From: Phytopythium helicoides
Taxonomy: Eukaryota; Oomycota; Peronosporomycetes; Pythiales; Pythiaceae
Length of the DNA stretch: 64,000 nt
Reading direction: 5' to 3'
Assembly: GCA_024867545.1 (NCBI GenBank)
Contig: JANFNE010000043.1
Span: 488,956 to 552,955 of the forward strand
In this document: positions 20,764 to 32,237 of the stretch, in pieces
Numbering within the stretch: the first letter of the stretch is position 1
Layout of the letters: every line of letters starts with the position of its first letter
Made by a program: the position numbers and the translations under genes
Notes under the pieces: generated by a model
Databases searched by the model: none
What the model was told of the DNA's origin: nothing
Seen by the model: only the letters and a program-made list of their open reading frames with translations

Positions 20764-21024
20764 TCAGCACTTTCCGTTGTCCTGTGGGGGCTCCTGACAC
20801 TCCTCGAGAGTCTCTTCGAGACGAATGGTGACGATAACCCACTCGATTTCGTCTTCGCCGCGCTGAGAATCAAGATGCTTTGGCGTCTCTGGGAGATGTG
20901 CCCCAGGCGATTCCAAGAGTCGGCGGCGGGTGAGAATGGCACGTGAGGCGCCGGGCTCGAAGACTTCAGCGATCTCCATCACGGATCGGCTATTAGCATC
21001 AGCAGCAGACTGCTTCGAAGCCAT
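20764..21024 (-). CDS. Small hypothetical protein (86 residues)
   Basis: Starts at MASKQSAADANSRS (ATG 21024-21022); the frame extends upstream to 21129 but that part looks unlike protein. The centre (MEIAEVFEPGASRAILTRRRLLE) and the acidic end (DEIEWVIVTIRLEETLEECQEPP) look coding. It is not recognised. It lies just downstream of, and in the same direction as, the LRR gene, so it could also be a cryptic frame in that gene's 3' region. Confidence 0.4.
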   Translation of the reverse strand: MASKQSAADANSRSVMEIAEVFEPGASRAILTRRRLLESPGAHLPETPKHLDSQRGEDEIEWVIVTIRLEETLEECQEPPQDNGKC

Positions 21025-21160
21025 CAACAACGAAGGCGTGGCTTTTCGAGAGAATACTCGACTGCGAAGCTTCACAAACAAACAGAGTTGTGATGGATTG
21101 TGACCGCAACGGGACAGGCGCACAAGCACACAGACAACAACTGTCGAAGCTTGAGTCAGA

Positions 21161-22435
21161 TCAGCCTGTCTTCAACCATCCTCCATTTCGGGTGCACGTG
21201 TTTTTGAGTTCCATGACAACCTCAAACGTTTCTTGGTCATCCATCTGCAAACTGCTACCGAGGTTTACACGGCACACCTGGCGAAGACCGATGAGCTCAA
21301 TGGGGAGTTTGGTGACGCAGCATCCATCAAGCAGCAGTGTCTTCAGGTTTGGAAGCGATCCAAGGTCCGCGGGCACTGGTGGCGTGATAGGATTACTACC
21401 GAGGTCGACTATCTCAAGTGCTCTGCAGCGACTCAAGAGGTGAGGTGGAATGATCACGAGCGAATTTTTGCGCATGCTCAGGTGTTCGAGCTGCGCCATG
21501 AGCTCAAAGCTGCGCGGAATCTCGCTAATTCGGTTCGTATTGACGTCAATCTTGCGTAGGTTCACGAGATTGTCCATGTCGGGAAGTGCCAAAAGTCGAT
21601 TCTGATGAGCCTGGAACAGCTCGAGGTTGCATAGCGCACTCATATCTGGTAGTGACTCCAACCGATTTACCTGTAGGTACAAGCGCTTGAGATTCTTCCA
21701 CCGGCCGACTTCGGGGAGCGCGACCAGCGCATTATTGCTTAGATTGAGCTCCTCGAGCTCCGAAAGCGCACTTAAACCTGTGCCCAGCGTCTCAAGACAA
21801 TTATTGTAGAGGTTTAGCAGCTTGAGCCTCTCGCATCCTGCAAGTCCGTCGGGTAGAGTAGTCAAACGATTGCGGTTTGCACGCAGAATTTCAAGCTTAT
21901 TTAATCGTCCGATGTCGTCAGGTAGCGCGCCAATGTAGTTCTCGGCGATCTCGAGCACATGGAGGCTTGATAGATGTGTGAGCTCGGGTGGCAGATCCAC
22001 GAGCTGGTTCTCCGACAGAATGAGTATCTGGAGCCCTTTCAGAGCCGCAATCTCGCGCGGCACCTCATAGATCTGGTTGGAGCGCAGATTCAGCTCGGTG
22101 AGGTTTGTCATGGTGAACACGACGCCTGGAATCTGCTTGAGTGTAGGCACACCTTGGCGCGCTAGAGTGCCTTTGGGTTTGCCATCTTCGTCACGTTCTG
22201 CCGTCGATGTGAGCTCGAGTTTGCCAGTACGTGCCATATCGAGAATGAGCATCTGCAGTGACTGGGCTGTCTGTGTGCTGAGACTCGATGTGTGGCGCAT
22301 TGTGAGCTTTCTTTTCGATAAGCGCAGGTAGCTGTTCTCAGCCACCAGCTGTCCATGCTCAGCAGCGACTGCGACGACAGCGGGGGCTGGCCCCACTGCT
22401 GTGAGTGACGAGCTTGACGATGCCACACACCCCAT
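21161..22435 (-). CDS. Leucine-rich-repeat protein, probable N-myristoylated
   Basis: 424 residues from the ATG at 22435-22433 (MGCVASSSS). The second-position Gly with Ser at 6 fits an N-myristoylation site, and Cys 3 could be palmitoylated, so membrane attachment is likely. About twelve LRRs of the 22-24-residue SDS22/Ras-group type fill residues 110-400 (LTELNLRSNQIYEVPREIAAL, LKLLNLYNNCLETL, LKRLYLQVNRLESLP). No kinase or other catalytic domain is attached. The listed frame also has an ATG 24 codons upstream, but the MGCV start is preferred because it creates the lipidation motif. LRRs of this type often serve as scaffolds for phosphatases or small GTPases. Confidence 0.85.
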   Translation of the reverse strand: MGCVASSSSSLTAVGPAPAVVAVAAEHGQLVAENSYLRLSKRKLTMRHTSSLSTQTAQSLQMLILDMARTGKLELTSTAERDEDGKPKGTLARQGVPTLKQIPGVVFTMTNLTELNLRSNQIYEVPREIAALKGLQILILSENQLVDLPPELTHLSSLHVLEIAENYIGALPDDIGRLNKLEILRANRNRLTTLPDGLAGCERLKLLNLYNNCLETLGTGLSALSELEELNLSNNALVALPEVGRWKNLKRLYLQVNRLESLPDMSALCNLELFQAHQNRLLALPDMDNLVNLRKIDVNTNRISEIPRSFELMAQLEHLSMRKNSLVIIPPHLLSRCRALEIVDLGSNPITPPVPADLGSLPNLKTLLLDGCCVTKLPIELIGLRQVCRVNLGSSLQMDDQETFEVVMELKNTCTRNGGWLKTG

Positions 22436-22867
22436 GGAGACAGCTTGTCGGCCCCGATGGTTGAGAACCGTGGTTGGTCTGGGCGTCTCATTTGAGGACG
22501 ACCTCAATCAACCTCCCAGGTGTAAATATAGGCTGCCTCGAATGCTCCAGATTTGGATCGGATTGTTTGCTGCTTCGTTCCACAAGAAATAGCTCGTGGA
22601 ACAAGCTCTTTGTTAGCACCACTTCAATCAAGACACTGCCACCATTCAATACCAGCACTGATATGTACCAGAACTACAATCGGAATTTCTGTTGACGATC
22701 TGGAAATCATTTCACCCAAGAATCTCACAAGAAACAGAAACAACCGACCAACCAGGTGCAAATAGAGCACACATATACTCTCAAGTTGCCAATTACCTTG
22801 AGTTCGCTTTGCTATCGTCGATGCAGCGTCTTTGGGCATGCCGTCGCGCAGGAGGCTAGAACGGCTA

Positions 22868-24468
22868 CTAATTAGTACTGTACGCGGGAACTACAGCTTG
22901 CTGTTGAGTCTCGTGGATTTTGCGCAGCAGGGCGGTGCACATGAATTGTTTCCGTGACAATTTCCGTACTTCCTTGAGAAAAACGTTCAGCTCCATCTCG
23001 TCATTGCTCAGAGCACGATCCAAAAAGTAGAGTGCGTCTTCAATTGCATGATGCTCCGCCAGAGTTTGAATCATTCTAAATGAAATCAGTAACAACATGA
23101 GCTTATAATCCTGAGCGAGGCGAACTGGGACGAACAAACTTACTGCTTCGAAAGAGGGTCGCTCTCCACCAGAATGAGGTCCGGGTCAACGGTATCCTAT
23201 CGCGAGCACAAACCACAGAGCGCAACAAAGTTAGACTCTCTGCAACTATCCATTGACCATAATGGTAAGATAAAAATTCGTACTTTGCCCTCATTTGCAT
23301 CGAGCCATTGTGTGACTTCCTCATCTTGAGCCGCTATCGTTGTCTTTGCGCGCTTGAGATCATCGCGCAAGAATTGCAATGAGCGAATTCCGCGCTCTAC
23401 ATTTTCCTGCGACTGCTTCAGCTGCAACTCGTGCTCATACTGCAGATCGATATCGTCGCGCACTCGAGTAAAAATCTTGTCTAGCTGCAGCTGCAACTTC
23501 TCTGTGATATCGCGTTTGAGTTCTTGAGCGCGATCTTCGTGCCGTACGACAGGTGATGCAGCCATTCCAAACAGATTCCCGTCCGACTCTCGCTCAGAAA
23601 AGCGCGCTGCTGCTGGAGATACTGACCCAGTCGACGCTCGCCCAGCTGAAGACTGACGTCCGCCATATTGGGGCGGCTGCGAAGACGACAGATTTCCGTA
23701 CTGACCACTCTGGTAGTATCCGCTCGGCCGTCCTGGGCCCATAGAGGACGACAGCCTAGCATTGCCTGCACCATTGTCTCCGTATCCCGATTGCCGGTAC
23801 TGTGGCATCATGTTTGCCGGGCGTCGGAACACAGGAGGGATGTTGCCAAAGATGGAGCACATGTGCGCGACCAACTCCAGCAAGGTAAAGTCCTGGCGCC
23901 AATCGGTCGTATATGGGATCTTGACGTACCCATCACTTGTGACATGGGGATGTCCGGGCTTGACCATCATGTCTAGCGCCAGCGATCCCAGTTAGCCTCG
24001 CGTGAATACCGCGGCAGTCAAGCCTATCTGACAGCGTACCTGGCGTGGGTCGCACAAAGCACACGGGCGGAGACAGGGGGTATGTCTCGACAATCCAGAA
24101 CTCCACGGGGATATTGTACTGGTTGCCGCGGTAGAAGATCGGGATGGTGCCCTCGAGGTCCAGCAGCGTACTCGTCGTGCCGTCATTGTGCGCTACCGAG
24201 AGCGCACAGCAGGCCAAGCCCGTTAGCGCCGCGTGCGCCACCGCCAGCACAAACAGCAGGAGTACGCACTGAAGTTGCCGCAGTTGGGCTGCAGCGAGGG
24301 AATCTGGCCCAACAGGTTGTACACGTCGGCGCGCACGCGCGAGCTTTGCTGCACTGGGCGTCAGCGCCGCGCTCCTCCACGCCGCACAGAGCGAGAGCGG
24401 CCACGCACCACGTAGCACTGCAGCGACGACAGGATCTGGTCCAGGTTGCTGACGTTGTTGGCGTACAT
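22868..24468 (-). CDS. VPS23: ESCRT-I subunit VPS23/TSG101
   Basis: Six exons on the minus strand, 24468-24409, 24348-24270, 24192-24040, 23972-23284, 23196-23144 and 23075-22868, give 413 residues. Introns are 60-87 bp, with CTAAC-like branch sites in introns 2 and 3. The N-terminal UEV domain reads SSRVRADVYNLLGQIPSLQP, then HNDGTTSTLLDLEGTIPIFY, YNIPVEFWIVETYPLSPP and PTPDMMVKPGHPHV, the hallmark order of TSG101. A Gly/Ser/Tyr/Gln-rich linker is followed by a coiled-coil stalk (about 215-310) and the C-terminal steadiness box (LSKQMIQTLAEHHAIEDALYFLDRAL). The protein sorts ubiquitinated cargo at endosomes. The UEV domain lacks a catalytic cysteine, as expected. The spliced reading resolves every frame change in the region. 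Confidence 0.92.
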
Positions 24469-24650
24469 GGCGCGCTCCAGCAGCCCCCGCCGCTCGTCCT
24501 CGTCGCCTCGAAGCCCTCGCAGTTGCGTAGTGTCGCGGAGGGGGGAATACGCGAGAAAGGACGGATTGGTAACTCTTCTCAGTATGGAAACCGCCGGCAA
24601 TCCGCAGTGGTTGTATGAGATCGCCAAGGAGGGGGATACTGGTTTAGCGT

Positions 24651-27600
24651 TCACTTGAGCTGCTGCAGCACGGCGGCGCCGCCAAGCGCGATCCGCTGCC
24701 GGCGCTGCGTGCGCCGCCGGTCGAGCGCCTCGAGCGCCTTGCGCCGCATGAACGGCGTGTCCCTGGGGCTACCGACCACCACGACGCGCTCGTCACCCTC
24801 GAGCTCGCGCGGGTCCCTGGCGCTCGGCGGCGACGGCGGCGGCGCACTGGCGTAGAAGCGCACGAGCTCGCGGAAGAGCGCCTGCCGCAGCGCCGTGGAC
24901 AAGAAGTAGGCGCCAGGCGGGAGGCTTGGAAGGCAGCGCCGCAGATCGGCCACCACACTCGCGGCCAGAGCGGCGCCGTCGACGAGGTGCAGAACGGTCG
25001 CGTCGTCGTCAAGCTTGGCCCAGGGAAGGCGGCGCGGCGTTGGATCGGTCGTCTCGGGCTCGGCCTGGCGAGGGAAGCACGGCGAGCTTGGCAGGACGAC
25101 GCCATCCATGCACTCGGGCGCGACAGCGCTGCCGCGGAAGCCCTTGGAGAAGCGAACAGGGATGAAGTCGCTTGGGTTCACCTGGCACGAGAAGTGCGCA
25201 ACCACGACTTCAGGCGCTCTCGGCGGCTCGGGGCTCGGCGGTGTTGTCGGCTTGGTGGACTGGACTACGATGGTGCTCGGGGGAGCTGGAACGGATGCTC
25301 TTAAGCGAGCTGCAACGGCGGCGGCAGCCGCGCGCCGCTTCTTGACGGCCTCGTAGATGGCTGTGATCTGGTCGGACGCCTGCGCATTGCGCTTGGTCGA
25401 TGACGACATCGCGAGGATGGCTGCTCGCAGCAACGACTTAAGTGGCACAGGCGTGGCCTCTGCTTCTTCGCTTGGTGCTTCCTGAATCACTTGGTGTTCC
25501 AGCTGATCATCGGTGTCGTTCTCATCACCTTCAGCTACGCCCGATAACCCGTCGGCACCGTCGACATCTGGCTTGCTCGTCATCGCCCGGTACAGGAGCT
25601 TTAGTGACTCTTGCGCTTTCATCATGCGCTGTCCACGGCGCTCAAGCTCTCGCTTGAATTTGGCTTGAACAAGCATGATGAGGTTCTCGATCTCCAGCCG
25701 ATGGCGCTCGCGCTCTTCACTCTGTCGCCGCTCGTATTGCTCGATAACAAGCGCCTTGTATTCAAGGAGCCCCGTGACGTACTGAGCTTTCATCCTTGCT
25801 AGCTCCTGTGCACAGGAAGCCTTGACACGCTCAATCTCGTCCGAAGATGAAGAATCAGGTGCCTTTGGTATGGCTTTAGTTGACGACCCCTGCTTTATCA
25901 TCGGCCCACGCAGCGGATCCTCAAATTCGGCGATATCATCATCGAGGGCTTCAGCTTTCTTCCCGGGCAACGCGCGCGGTTCGTGCCGTGGGAACGCGCT
26001 CTCTACAACTTGGTGCATTGTCTCGTTGAGCTCTTCCTCGTCACGAGCGATTTCTGCAGCCTCTGGAGTCGGCTGCTTTCCACTTGTTCGACCCCTATCG
26101 TCCTCCTCATCCTCACTTGTTGTTGACAAGTCGTCATCAAAGTCCTCCTCTTTGCTATTACTACTGCGTCGGCTGGTGAAAGAGTCATTGCGACCCTGCC
26201 GTTTTCTTCCTTTTTGCTGGTTTGTGGACGGATCTCGCGGACTTTTGACAGAGCGCAGTGAAATGGAAAAGCTTGACGATCGTTTCGGCAAAGGCTTTGG
26301 CTGGGCTGGCGCAAGTGGTTGTTGCTGCAACCGCGCTCGTTCCTGCATTTCACGCACTACTCGTGCAAGCTCGTGGTTGTCGTTTTCAAACTGCTGTTTC
26401 CTCTGAGTAGCATCATTTGCTTTTGCAACGAGTGCGCGGTTGGCCTCTTCCAGTTCTTCTAATCGAGCTGCGAGATCCTGGATCTCACGCTGAAGCGATC
26501 TTGTTGCTTCTTCGACTGCTGTAGCTTGAGCTCGTTTGCTCGCTGCGTTTTTGCTGGTAGCTGAACTCTCAGCCTGGGCAAGTGCTCGGGATGCTGCGTC
26601 TGCCTGGGCTTGTGCCTCGACTATAGCTCGCTGGCGCGCAGCTTCGCTCTCTCGCGCAGCTTCCTTTGCAGATTCAACTTCTTGTGTTTTCGATGTTAGC
26701 AGTGCGTTGACCCGCGCAAGTTCATCGCTTAAACCACGTGCTTTCGCCTCCAATTCTTGCATCTTGCCGTCAGATGCTGATCCTGCTTTAGTTGCAAGCT
26801 GGCACTTTTCCTTCCAGTTTGCTGCTACCTGCTGAGCGGCCTCCACTGCTTGCAAGCTTTCCTCACGCTGGGCTTTGAGCTCTTCGTTTTTCAAGTTCAG
26901 CATGTGTTGTGCACGCTTGAGAGCTTGCGCCTGCTCATCGGTGATCGCAAGTGCCTCTTTGTGCGCTTTTAGCTGCTCCTGCATCTGCGCAAGCAGCGTC
27001 TGCTTATCCATGCTGAGGGAGTCAACGGCGTATTTAAGCTCTCGCACTCGTTGTTGCAACTGTCGGTCGCTAGCAGCGCTCATAGATTTATCACTGTCGA
27101 TGCCGTTGATGGCTGCTGCGATAGCTTCTTCTTGCAATTGCTGAACCATCGCAAGCGACCGAGTGAGAACCTCATGCGTCTGCTGTGCTCGTTGAGCAGC
27201 AGTATCTAATGCCTGGGTGAACGCTCTCTCTCCGTGACCCATCGCCTCAGCGATCTCAGGGTCTTCACGAGCAAACTCTGCGACCATGGCGCGCTCAGTT
27301 TTTGCGCCGGTTCTGGCTAGTGCGCTATGAGCTGCCAGCAACACGTCACCAACTTTCCATTGGGCTGGAAGCCGCTTTCGTCTTCCGTTGCTAGACTGTC
27401 CGTGGTGATCTCCTTCGTCTTCCTCGCTATCGGAACTCGAAGCATCTCGATCAACGCTTCGAGAGAGGTCAAAGGACTGCCCAGTGTCTTCAGCCAAGGA
27501 CTCGTCATATCTGCGTACAAGCTCGTTGACACGAGAACGAATTTCCTGCACCTGCGGGTTTGGAGCACCACTACGCATTGGCGAGTATGTCGAACCAAGA

Positions 27601-27767
27601 GAAGCAGGTTCATCTTTTATCTGGTTCGCAGCAACCCGTGGAGACGGAGATGCTGCTGGTGCTCGGCCTGTAGGACGTGATGGACCTCGGCTGGCGCTGT
27701 GAGCTCCCGTCCGAGAACACCTCCGGTCTGGTGATGGCGCTCGGACAGGCATGCTAGAAAGTCTCAA
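24651..27767 (-). CDS. Large coiled-coil protein of unknown function
   Basis: 1038 residues in one exon, starting MRLSSMPVRAPSPDRR. The N-terminal 110 residues are Ser/Pro/Arg-rich; residues about 180-490 form a long coiled coil (QLQQRVRELKYAVDSLSMDK, ARLEELEEANRALVAKANDA). A basic/Ser and acidic low-complexity centre follows (KEEDFDDDLSTTSEDEEDD), then a second helical part near 650-730 (QYERRQSEERERHRLEIENLIMLV). The C-terminal 200 residues are more globular (HFSCQVNPSDFIPVRFSKGF, DDDATVLHLVDGAALAASVV). I do not recognise a family; cytoskeletal, centrosomal or vesicle-tether roles are all possible. Its 3' end is 183 bp from the VPS23 start, in the same direction. Confidence 0.8.
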   Translation of the reverse strand: MRLSSMPVRAPSPDRRCSRTGAHSASRGPSRPTGRAPAASPSPRVAANQIKDEPASLGSTYSPMRSGAPNPQVQEIRSRVNELVRRYDESLAEDTGQSFDLSRSVDRDASSSDSEEDEGDHHGQSSNGRRKRLPAQWKVGDVLLAAHSALARTGAKTERAMVAEFAREDPEIAEAMGHGERAFTQALDTAAQRAQQTHEVLTRSLAMVQQLQEEAIAAAINGIDSDKSMSAASDRQLQQRVRELKYAVDSLSMDKQTLLAQMQEQLKAHKEALAITDEQAQALKRAQHMLNLKNEELKAQREESLQAVEAAQQVAANWKEKCQLATKAGSASDGKMQELEAKARGLSDELARVNALLTSKTQEVESAKEAARESEAARQRAIVEAQAQADAASRALAQAESSATSKNAASKRAQATAVEEATRSLQREIQDLAARLEELEEANRALVAKANDATQRKQQFENDNHELARVVREMQERARLQQQPLAPAQPKPLPKRSSSFSISLRSVKSPRDPSTNQQKGRKRQGRNDSFTSRRSSNSKEEDFDDDLSTTSEDEEDDRGRTSGKQPTPEAAEIARDEEELNETMHQVVESAFPRHEPRALPGKKAEALDDDIAEFEDPLRGPMIKQGSSTKAIPKAPDSSSSDEIERVKASCAQELARMKAQYVTGLLEYKALVIEQYERRQSEERERHRLEIENLIMLVQAKFKRELERRGQRMMKAQESLKLLYRAMTSKPDVDGADGLSGVAEGDENDTDDQLEHQVIQEAPSEEAEATPVPLKSLLRAAILAMSSSTKRNAQASDQITAIYEAVKKRRAAAAAVAARLRASVPAPPSTIVVQSTKPTTPPSPEPPRAPEVVVAHFSCQVNPSDFIPVRFSKGFRGSAVAPECMDGVVLPSSPCFPRQAEPETTDPTPRRLPWAKLDDDATVLHLVDGAALAASVVADLRRCLPSLPPGAYFLSTALRQALFRELVRFYASAPPPSPPSARDPRELEGDERVVVVGSPRDTPFMRRKALEALDRRRTQRRQRIALGGAAVLQQLK

Positions 27768-27948
27768 GCTGCAGCATGCACTGGCGATGCGGCTAAATTT
27801 GCATCGGATAAAACGGTGGGCACAATTGACGCATGAACGAATAGGCGATCCGGGTTTTCATGAACACTAAAATGTTCTCCTTGAATTTTCACACGAACAC
27901 TGCCCACACAAAGCGAGGCAGCTTGAAGGTTTTCTCTATGGATACGAC

Positions 27949-30900
27949 TTACGAGTTGTCGACGATCTTGAGCAGCGTTTTCTCGACGTCCTCGAAGCGC
28001 TCCGAGCCGGCGCGGTCGCGTTGGAAGTATCCTTGAATGCGCAACTTTTCGGCCTCGCTGAGCGACTCGAGACAGAACTTGAGATGTGACGGCGTAAGGT
28101 CCTTGCGTGTGATGACGCCACGGACCTCGTTGCGCCGGTTTAGAACAGTCTGCAGGGCCACAAGTGGTCGGATTGTCAGCGCATCGTTGCAAATGTCGAT
28201 CGGCCCGGTGCCAAACGTACAATGTGGCGGAGACCAAGAGATCGGAAGAGACGGAACGTGCGTGGCACTGGCGTTTGGTCTTGCACCGTGTGCGGTGTTG
28301 GGTTCATATAAGGCGTCAAGTCCATCCACAGGTCGCGCTCGTCCTCGTCCAGCTTGATGTCCTGGATCTTTGGGTACCGCGGATAGTTACTCTCGATGTC
28401 GCGGTACGACAGAGCATACTACAGCACCACACAAGAGCCAACGTAAGCGCCTCGCCACCAACATCAGAGTCCCAACAAAGTACAACCCCTCACTGACCTG
28501 GTCATTGTACAGCAGCGTCGTTTCTCCCGCAGGCTTGCGCGTGAATGGAACAGGCTTGTCGATGAAAAAGTCCTTGCGCTGCAGCAGCACACATAAGTGG
28601 CGTCGGTAGATTAGACCTGCGTACTTGAGTGGGGCTCGTTGAGTCTTGGCTGCCTTGCGGCGGCGATCCAGAGCCATCTGAAAGTCAACGCCGTCACGCG
28701 CAGCCTTGGCCTTCTTGCGCCGCGTCTTGCGGTCCTCGACAACATCGTCGTCTTCACCTCGTGGGGGCACAACCACAGGGAAACCTGCGTGGTTGCTGGC
28801 CATCAGAATGTCGTAGATGTCGCCGACCTTGGCAATTTGCGGCACGCACGTTGGCGGGTGGCTCATGATGTTCTCAGCGCGAAGGAATCGGGCGTAATAT
28901 GGCGGGTCGTACTCGAGGAATGGCAGGTGCTTGAGGTGGATGTGAATATCGTAGAGACCCTCGTTGAACGAGTTGCCGACCCAGCGCGCCGCCATGAGTG
29001 CTACCATAATCGGCAGACCCCACTCGATCACGCCCGTGCACTCGAGGATGATTACCGTCAGCGAGATCGTCATACGAGCCATGCCACCAAGCATGCACGC
29101 AGCTCCGATAAGCGCAAACATGCCGTCTTGAGCGCCGACGGGAAAGCCGATCGTGTGAAGAATCAGCACGCAGATTCGACCGTACGCCGCGCCAGCCAGC
29201 AGGCTAGACACGAATAGACCCGAGGGAACCGCAATGCCGTACGTCCAGCACGCAAACACGTAGAAGACTGAGAAGAACATGCACAGAGACATTGTGGAGA
29301 AGCTCGCGTCGCCAGTGAAGTGGAGCAACTGCTTCATGGACGTCTGGTATGACACGGTGAAGAGCGATGCGAGGTCGTTGTACTGACCCTCGGGACAGTA
29401 GAAGCGAGAGAGCGAATCCTTGTATGGGCCACCGACGTCGCGGCATTCGCCAAACCAGTATGACAGCCAAAAGCTTGCGCCGGCCATGCATGCCGCGATG
29501 AACAGCGCCTCTGAGAATCGAGCCCACTTGCCCATGACGAAACGCATGCGGAGCTTGGTAATCACGGTGTTGCACCCGTTGAAGACGGCGCCAAAGAGGC
29601 CGCCGATCATGCCCATAAGAATGAAGATTGGCACGTCAAGCACATCGTAAGACTTGCTGACCACGAATGAGCCGAACGAAAATGTACCCTGCTGCGTGCC
29701 CATCATGCCACCAATGTCGATGTGCCCGTCGGGGCTGGCCTCGTCGTTGTCGCCCGACACTTCCTTGTATGACACAAAGATGTTGAACACGAAGGCGGAA
29801 ACCATGGCGCAGAAGAAGGTTCGCCACGTGAGGTTCTGGTGCCAGAACGATGCGCCTTCTTCGAGCGCAAAGAGCACGCCGCCGATCGGTGCTCCGAAAG
29901 CAGCGGCCACACCTGCAGCCGCACCACACGAGATGAAGTCTCGCTTCTCCTTGTCATTGCGGAAGCCCTTGAATTTGGTCCAGCTTGTGTCGAGGCCAAA
30001 GCTAGATGACTTGCCTTGGGATAGACCGGCGCCGATAACGGCTCCCGAGTGGATCATCGGGCCCTCCTTGCCGCACGGCAGGCCCCCCGAGACGGAGAAG
30101 AGGATACCGAAGGCTTTGCATACGAGCGTCTTGATGCGAACAACGCGATGGATCTTGATGCCGTTGAGCGTGCACTTGATCTCGGAGATACCGGATCCGC
30201 CGGCCACGGGGCACAGGATAGCGACGCAGTAGCTGGCGACGGATACGAAGGCCACGCTAATGGCCGCATAGACGGCAAAGCCCGTGCCAAAGGGGTACTT
30301 GCCGTCATCCTCCATGGCGACGTAGGCCTCCATGGTCCTGGTGCGGAAACTGGAGAGCATGCCGGTCATGGTCTCGACGAAACAGGCCACAAAGGCTGTG
30401 CAGAGTCCGATACCGAAGGTCATGACCCAGCGGCCGATGTTGAGCGCGCGGATCTCCTGCTCGCTCTGCTCGTAGTCGTGCTCGAGGTTGACACGCGACT
30501 CGAAGAAGTCGTAGTCGAAGCTCTCGAGGTGCTGGGCCTTGGCCTTCTTGGCGAGGTCGGCGCGCTCGGCCTCCCGCTGCCTTCTCTCCTGCATCCACTG
30601 GGAGCTCGAGAACCACCCGCGACCGCGGCCGCTGCCCTTGAGCCAGTCGAGCAGTGAGCTCGAGCCGTTCTTAGCGCGCAGTGCCTCCTCGATCTCAAAG
30701 CGCGAGAAGCGCGCGCCCGAGTACAAGTCGCTGGGGAACGAGTGCGTTCGCGGGAAGCCCGAGGACAGCAGCGTCGAGTACTCGCGGGCCGCGGTGTGCG
30801 GCCGCAGAGTGGGCACGGGTGCGTGGGGCGTGTGAGGCGTGTGGCCGCCGTGGTGGACGGGCGCCTGCGTCTGATAGTTGGCGTGGAAGCGCGCGGCCGG

Positions 30901-31335
30901 CGAGCGCAGGACGGACGACGGCGAGCGCAGCGAGGGCGAGAAGCACGTGGCGGCCAGCGGCACGGCGTCCACCACGTCCAGCAGCGGCCGGTGCTCGTCC
31001 GCGCCGTCCTCGTCCGCGTCCACGCCGCCCTCGTCCGCGCGCTGGTTGTCCACTGGCGTCACCGAGATGGCGGGGCCCAGCGGCTTGGCGGCCTCAGCCT
31101 CGGCCTCGGGCTCGTCCGAGTCCTTGTCCGGCTCGTCCGCGGCGGCGTCCGCAGCGCGCGGACTCGCATTGCCGCTCGAGCTGCTCGTGGCGGACGCGTC
31201 CGCTGCGTCCACAGCGAGGTCCACAGCAGGATCCACAGCGTCCACAGCGTCCACAGCAGGATCCACAGCGTCCGTAGCGTCCACAGCGGGGTCCATGGCG
31301 GCCGCGGGCGGCGGCGTGAGCGCGTGGTCGTCCAT
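27949..31335 (-). CDS. CLC-family chloride channel / Cl-/H+ exchanger (ClC-6/7-like)
   Basis: Three exons, 31335-28498, 28418-28221 and 28149-27949, give about 1078 residues. A long acidic, Ala/Asp/Val-repeat N-terminus precedes the membrane part. CLC signatures are GSGISEIKCTLNG near 380 (usual P replaced by S after GSGI), GKEGPMIHSGAVIGAG near 420 with the gating glutamate, SAFG-like AAFGAPIGGVLFALEEGASFW, and GIAVPSGLF near 700. This set is closest to endolysosomal ClC-6/7 types, which exchange chloride for protons. Two C-terminal CBS domains are split by the introns; the last reads FRLFRSLGLRHI joined to TVLNRRNEVRGVITRKDL. A GTAAGT overlaps the stop at 27949, so a further exon cannot be excluded. 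An upstream ATG at 31434 would add 33 residues. Confidence 0.92.
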
Positions 31336-31435
31336 GGCGGTGGGAGGCGGCCGGCCGGTTGAGGAGTGCGGCAGCGAGCGCCCGGAGCGGAAGATGCCGC
31401 GCCACCTACGGTACCCGCCCAGGTTGGAGCGCATC

Positions 31436-32237
31436 TGGTCGGCGCGTCAGCGGCTTTGGGGCGCCGACGATTCGCGAAAATTTTGGTATTTACACATTTT
31501 CGACCAGTGGTAGAGCGGGAAGATGGCTGCGGTGGCAGTGATTGGCGGGGAAAGCCGCGGCGCGTCACCACATGGTCAGCTGCGAAAAAATGCCATCGAG
31601 ACATTTGCGGCTGGTTTGGGGCATTGACGTGGTGCTGGTGGTGCTGGTGGTGGGGTTGGATGACCGCTCGATGAGGTCTCGATGAAGGCGAGGGCTCCGT
31701 GGCCGAATTGGCGGAGCTTTCCAATCGACACTGGAGAGCGACCTGGATTCAGGACAAAACTCTCCTAGGTCTTTCGCGGACGTGACCATCTGCCTGCTCA
31801 CGGCGCTGACGAACGTCAGACACGGCATCTTGTACATGTAAGGACGTCACTGATCGCCGAGGACGACTTTTTTGTGCCGAGTGTCTCCACATAATTGGAT
31901 TGGTGGCTGCGGGCTTTTTCTCGGGTTGTTGCCGTGCCGCACCACGAATATTGCTACCGCTTCGTGAGCAACGAGGCATGGCAAGTGCTGCGCTTCAAGT
32001 GACTGCATTGACTGGCGGTGGCGGCAAGTAGTCAGGCCCACCGACAATGTTCCAAGATCAAGCGAGTCAAGTGAGACTTGTGCCCATGAAAGGACAACTT
32101 CAACTTTCTATGTTACGCGAATGTTGCCTGTTCAATATGCAGGACCAGCTGCACGTTTCCTTGCGGTACGAGCATTGAGGTCATGATGGAATTGGTGCAC
32201 AGCTTCGTCATGATTTGAGAGCTTGCAAAACTTTCAT
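31436..32237. other. Intergenic, no supported gene
   Basis: About 800 bp upstream of the CLC gene with only short frames. A GGTGCTGGTGGTGCTGGTGG run lies near 31632-31652. Nothing else could be supported. Confidence 0.45.

Noticed and set aside
31695..31770. tRNA-like segment (GTGGCCGAATTGGC)
   Set aside because: The D-arm-like piece has no matching acceptor or T stem, so no cloverleaf forms.
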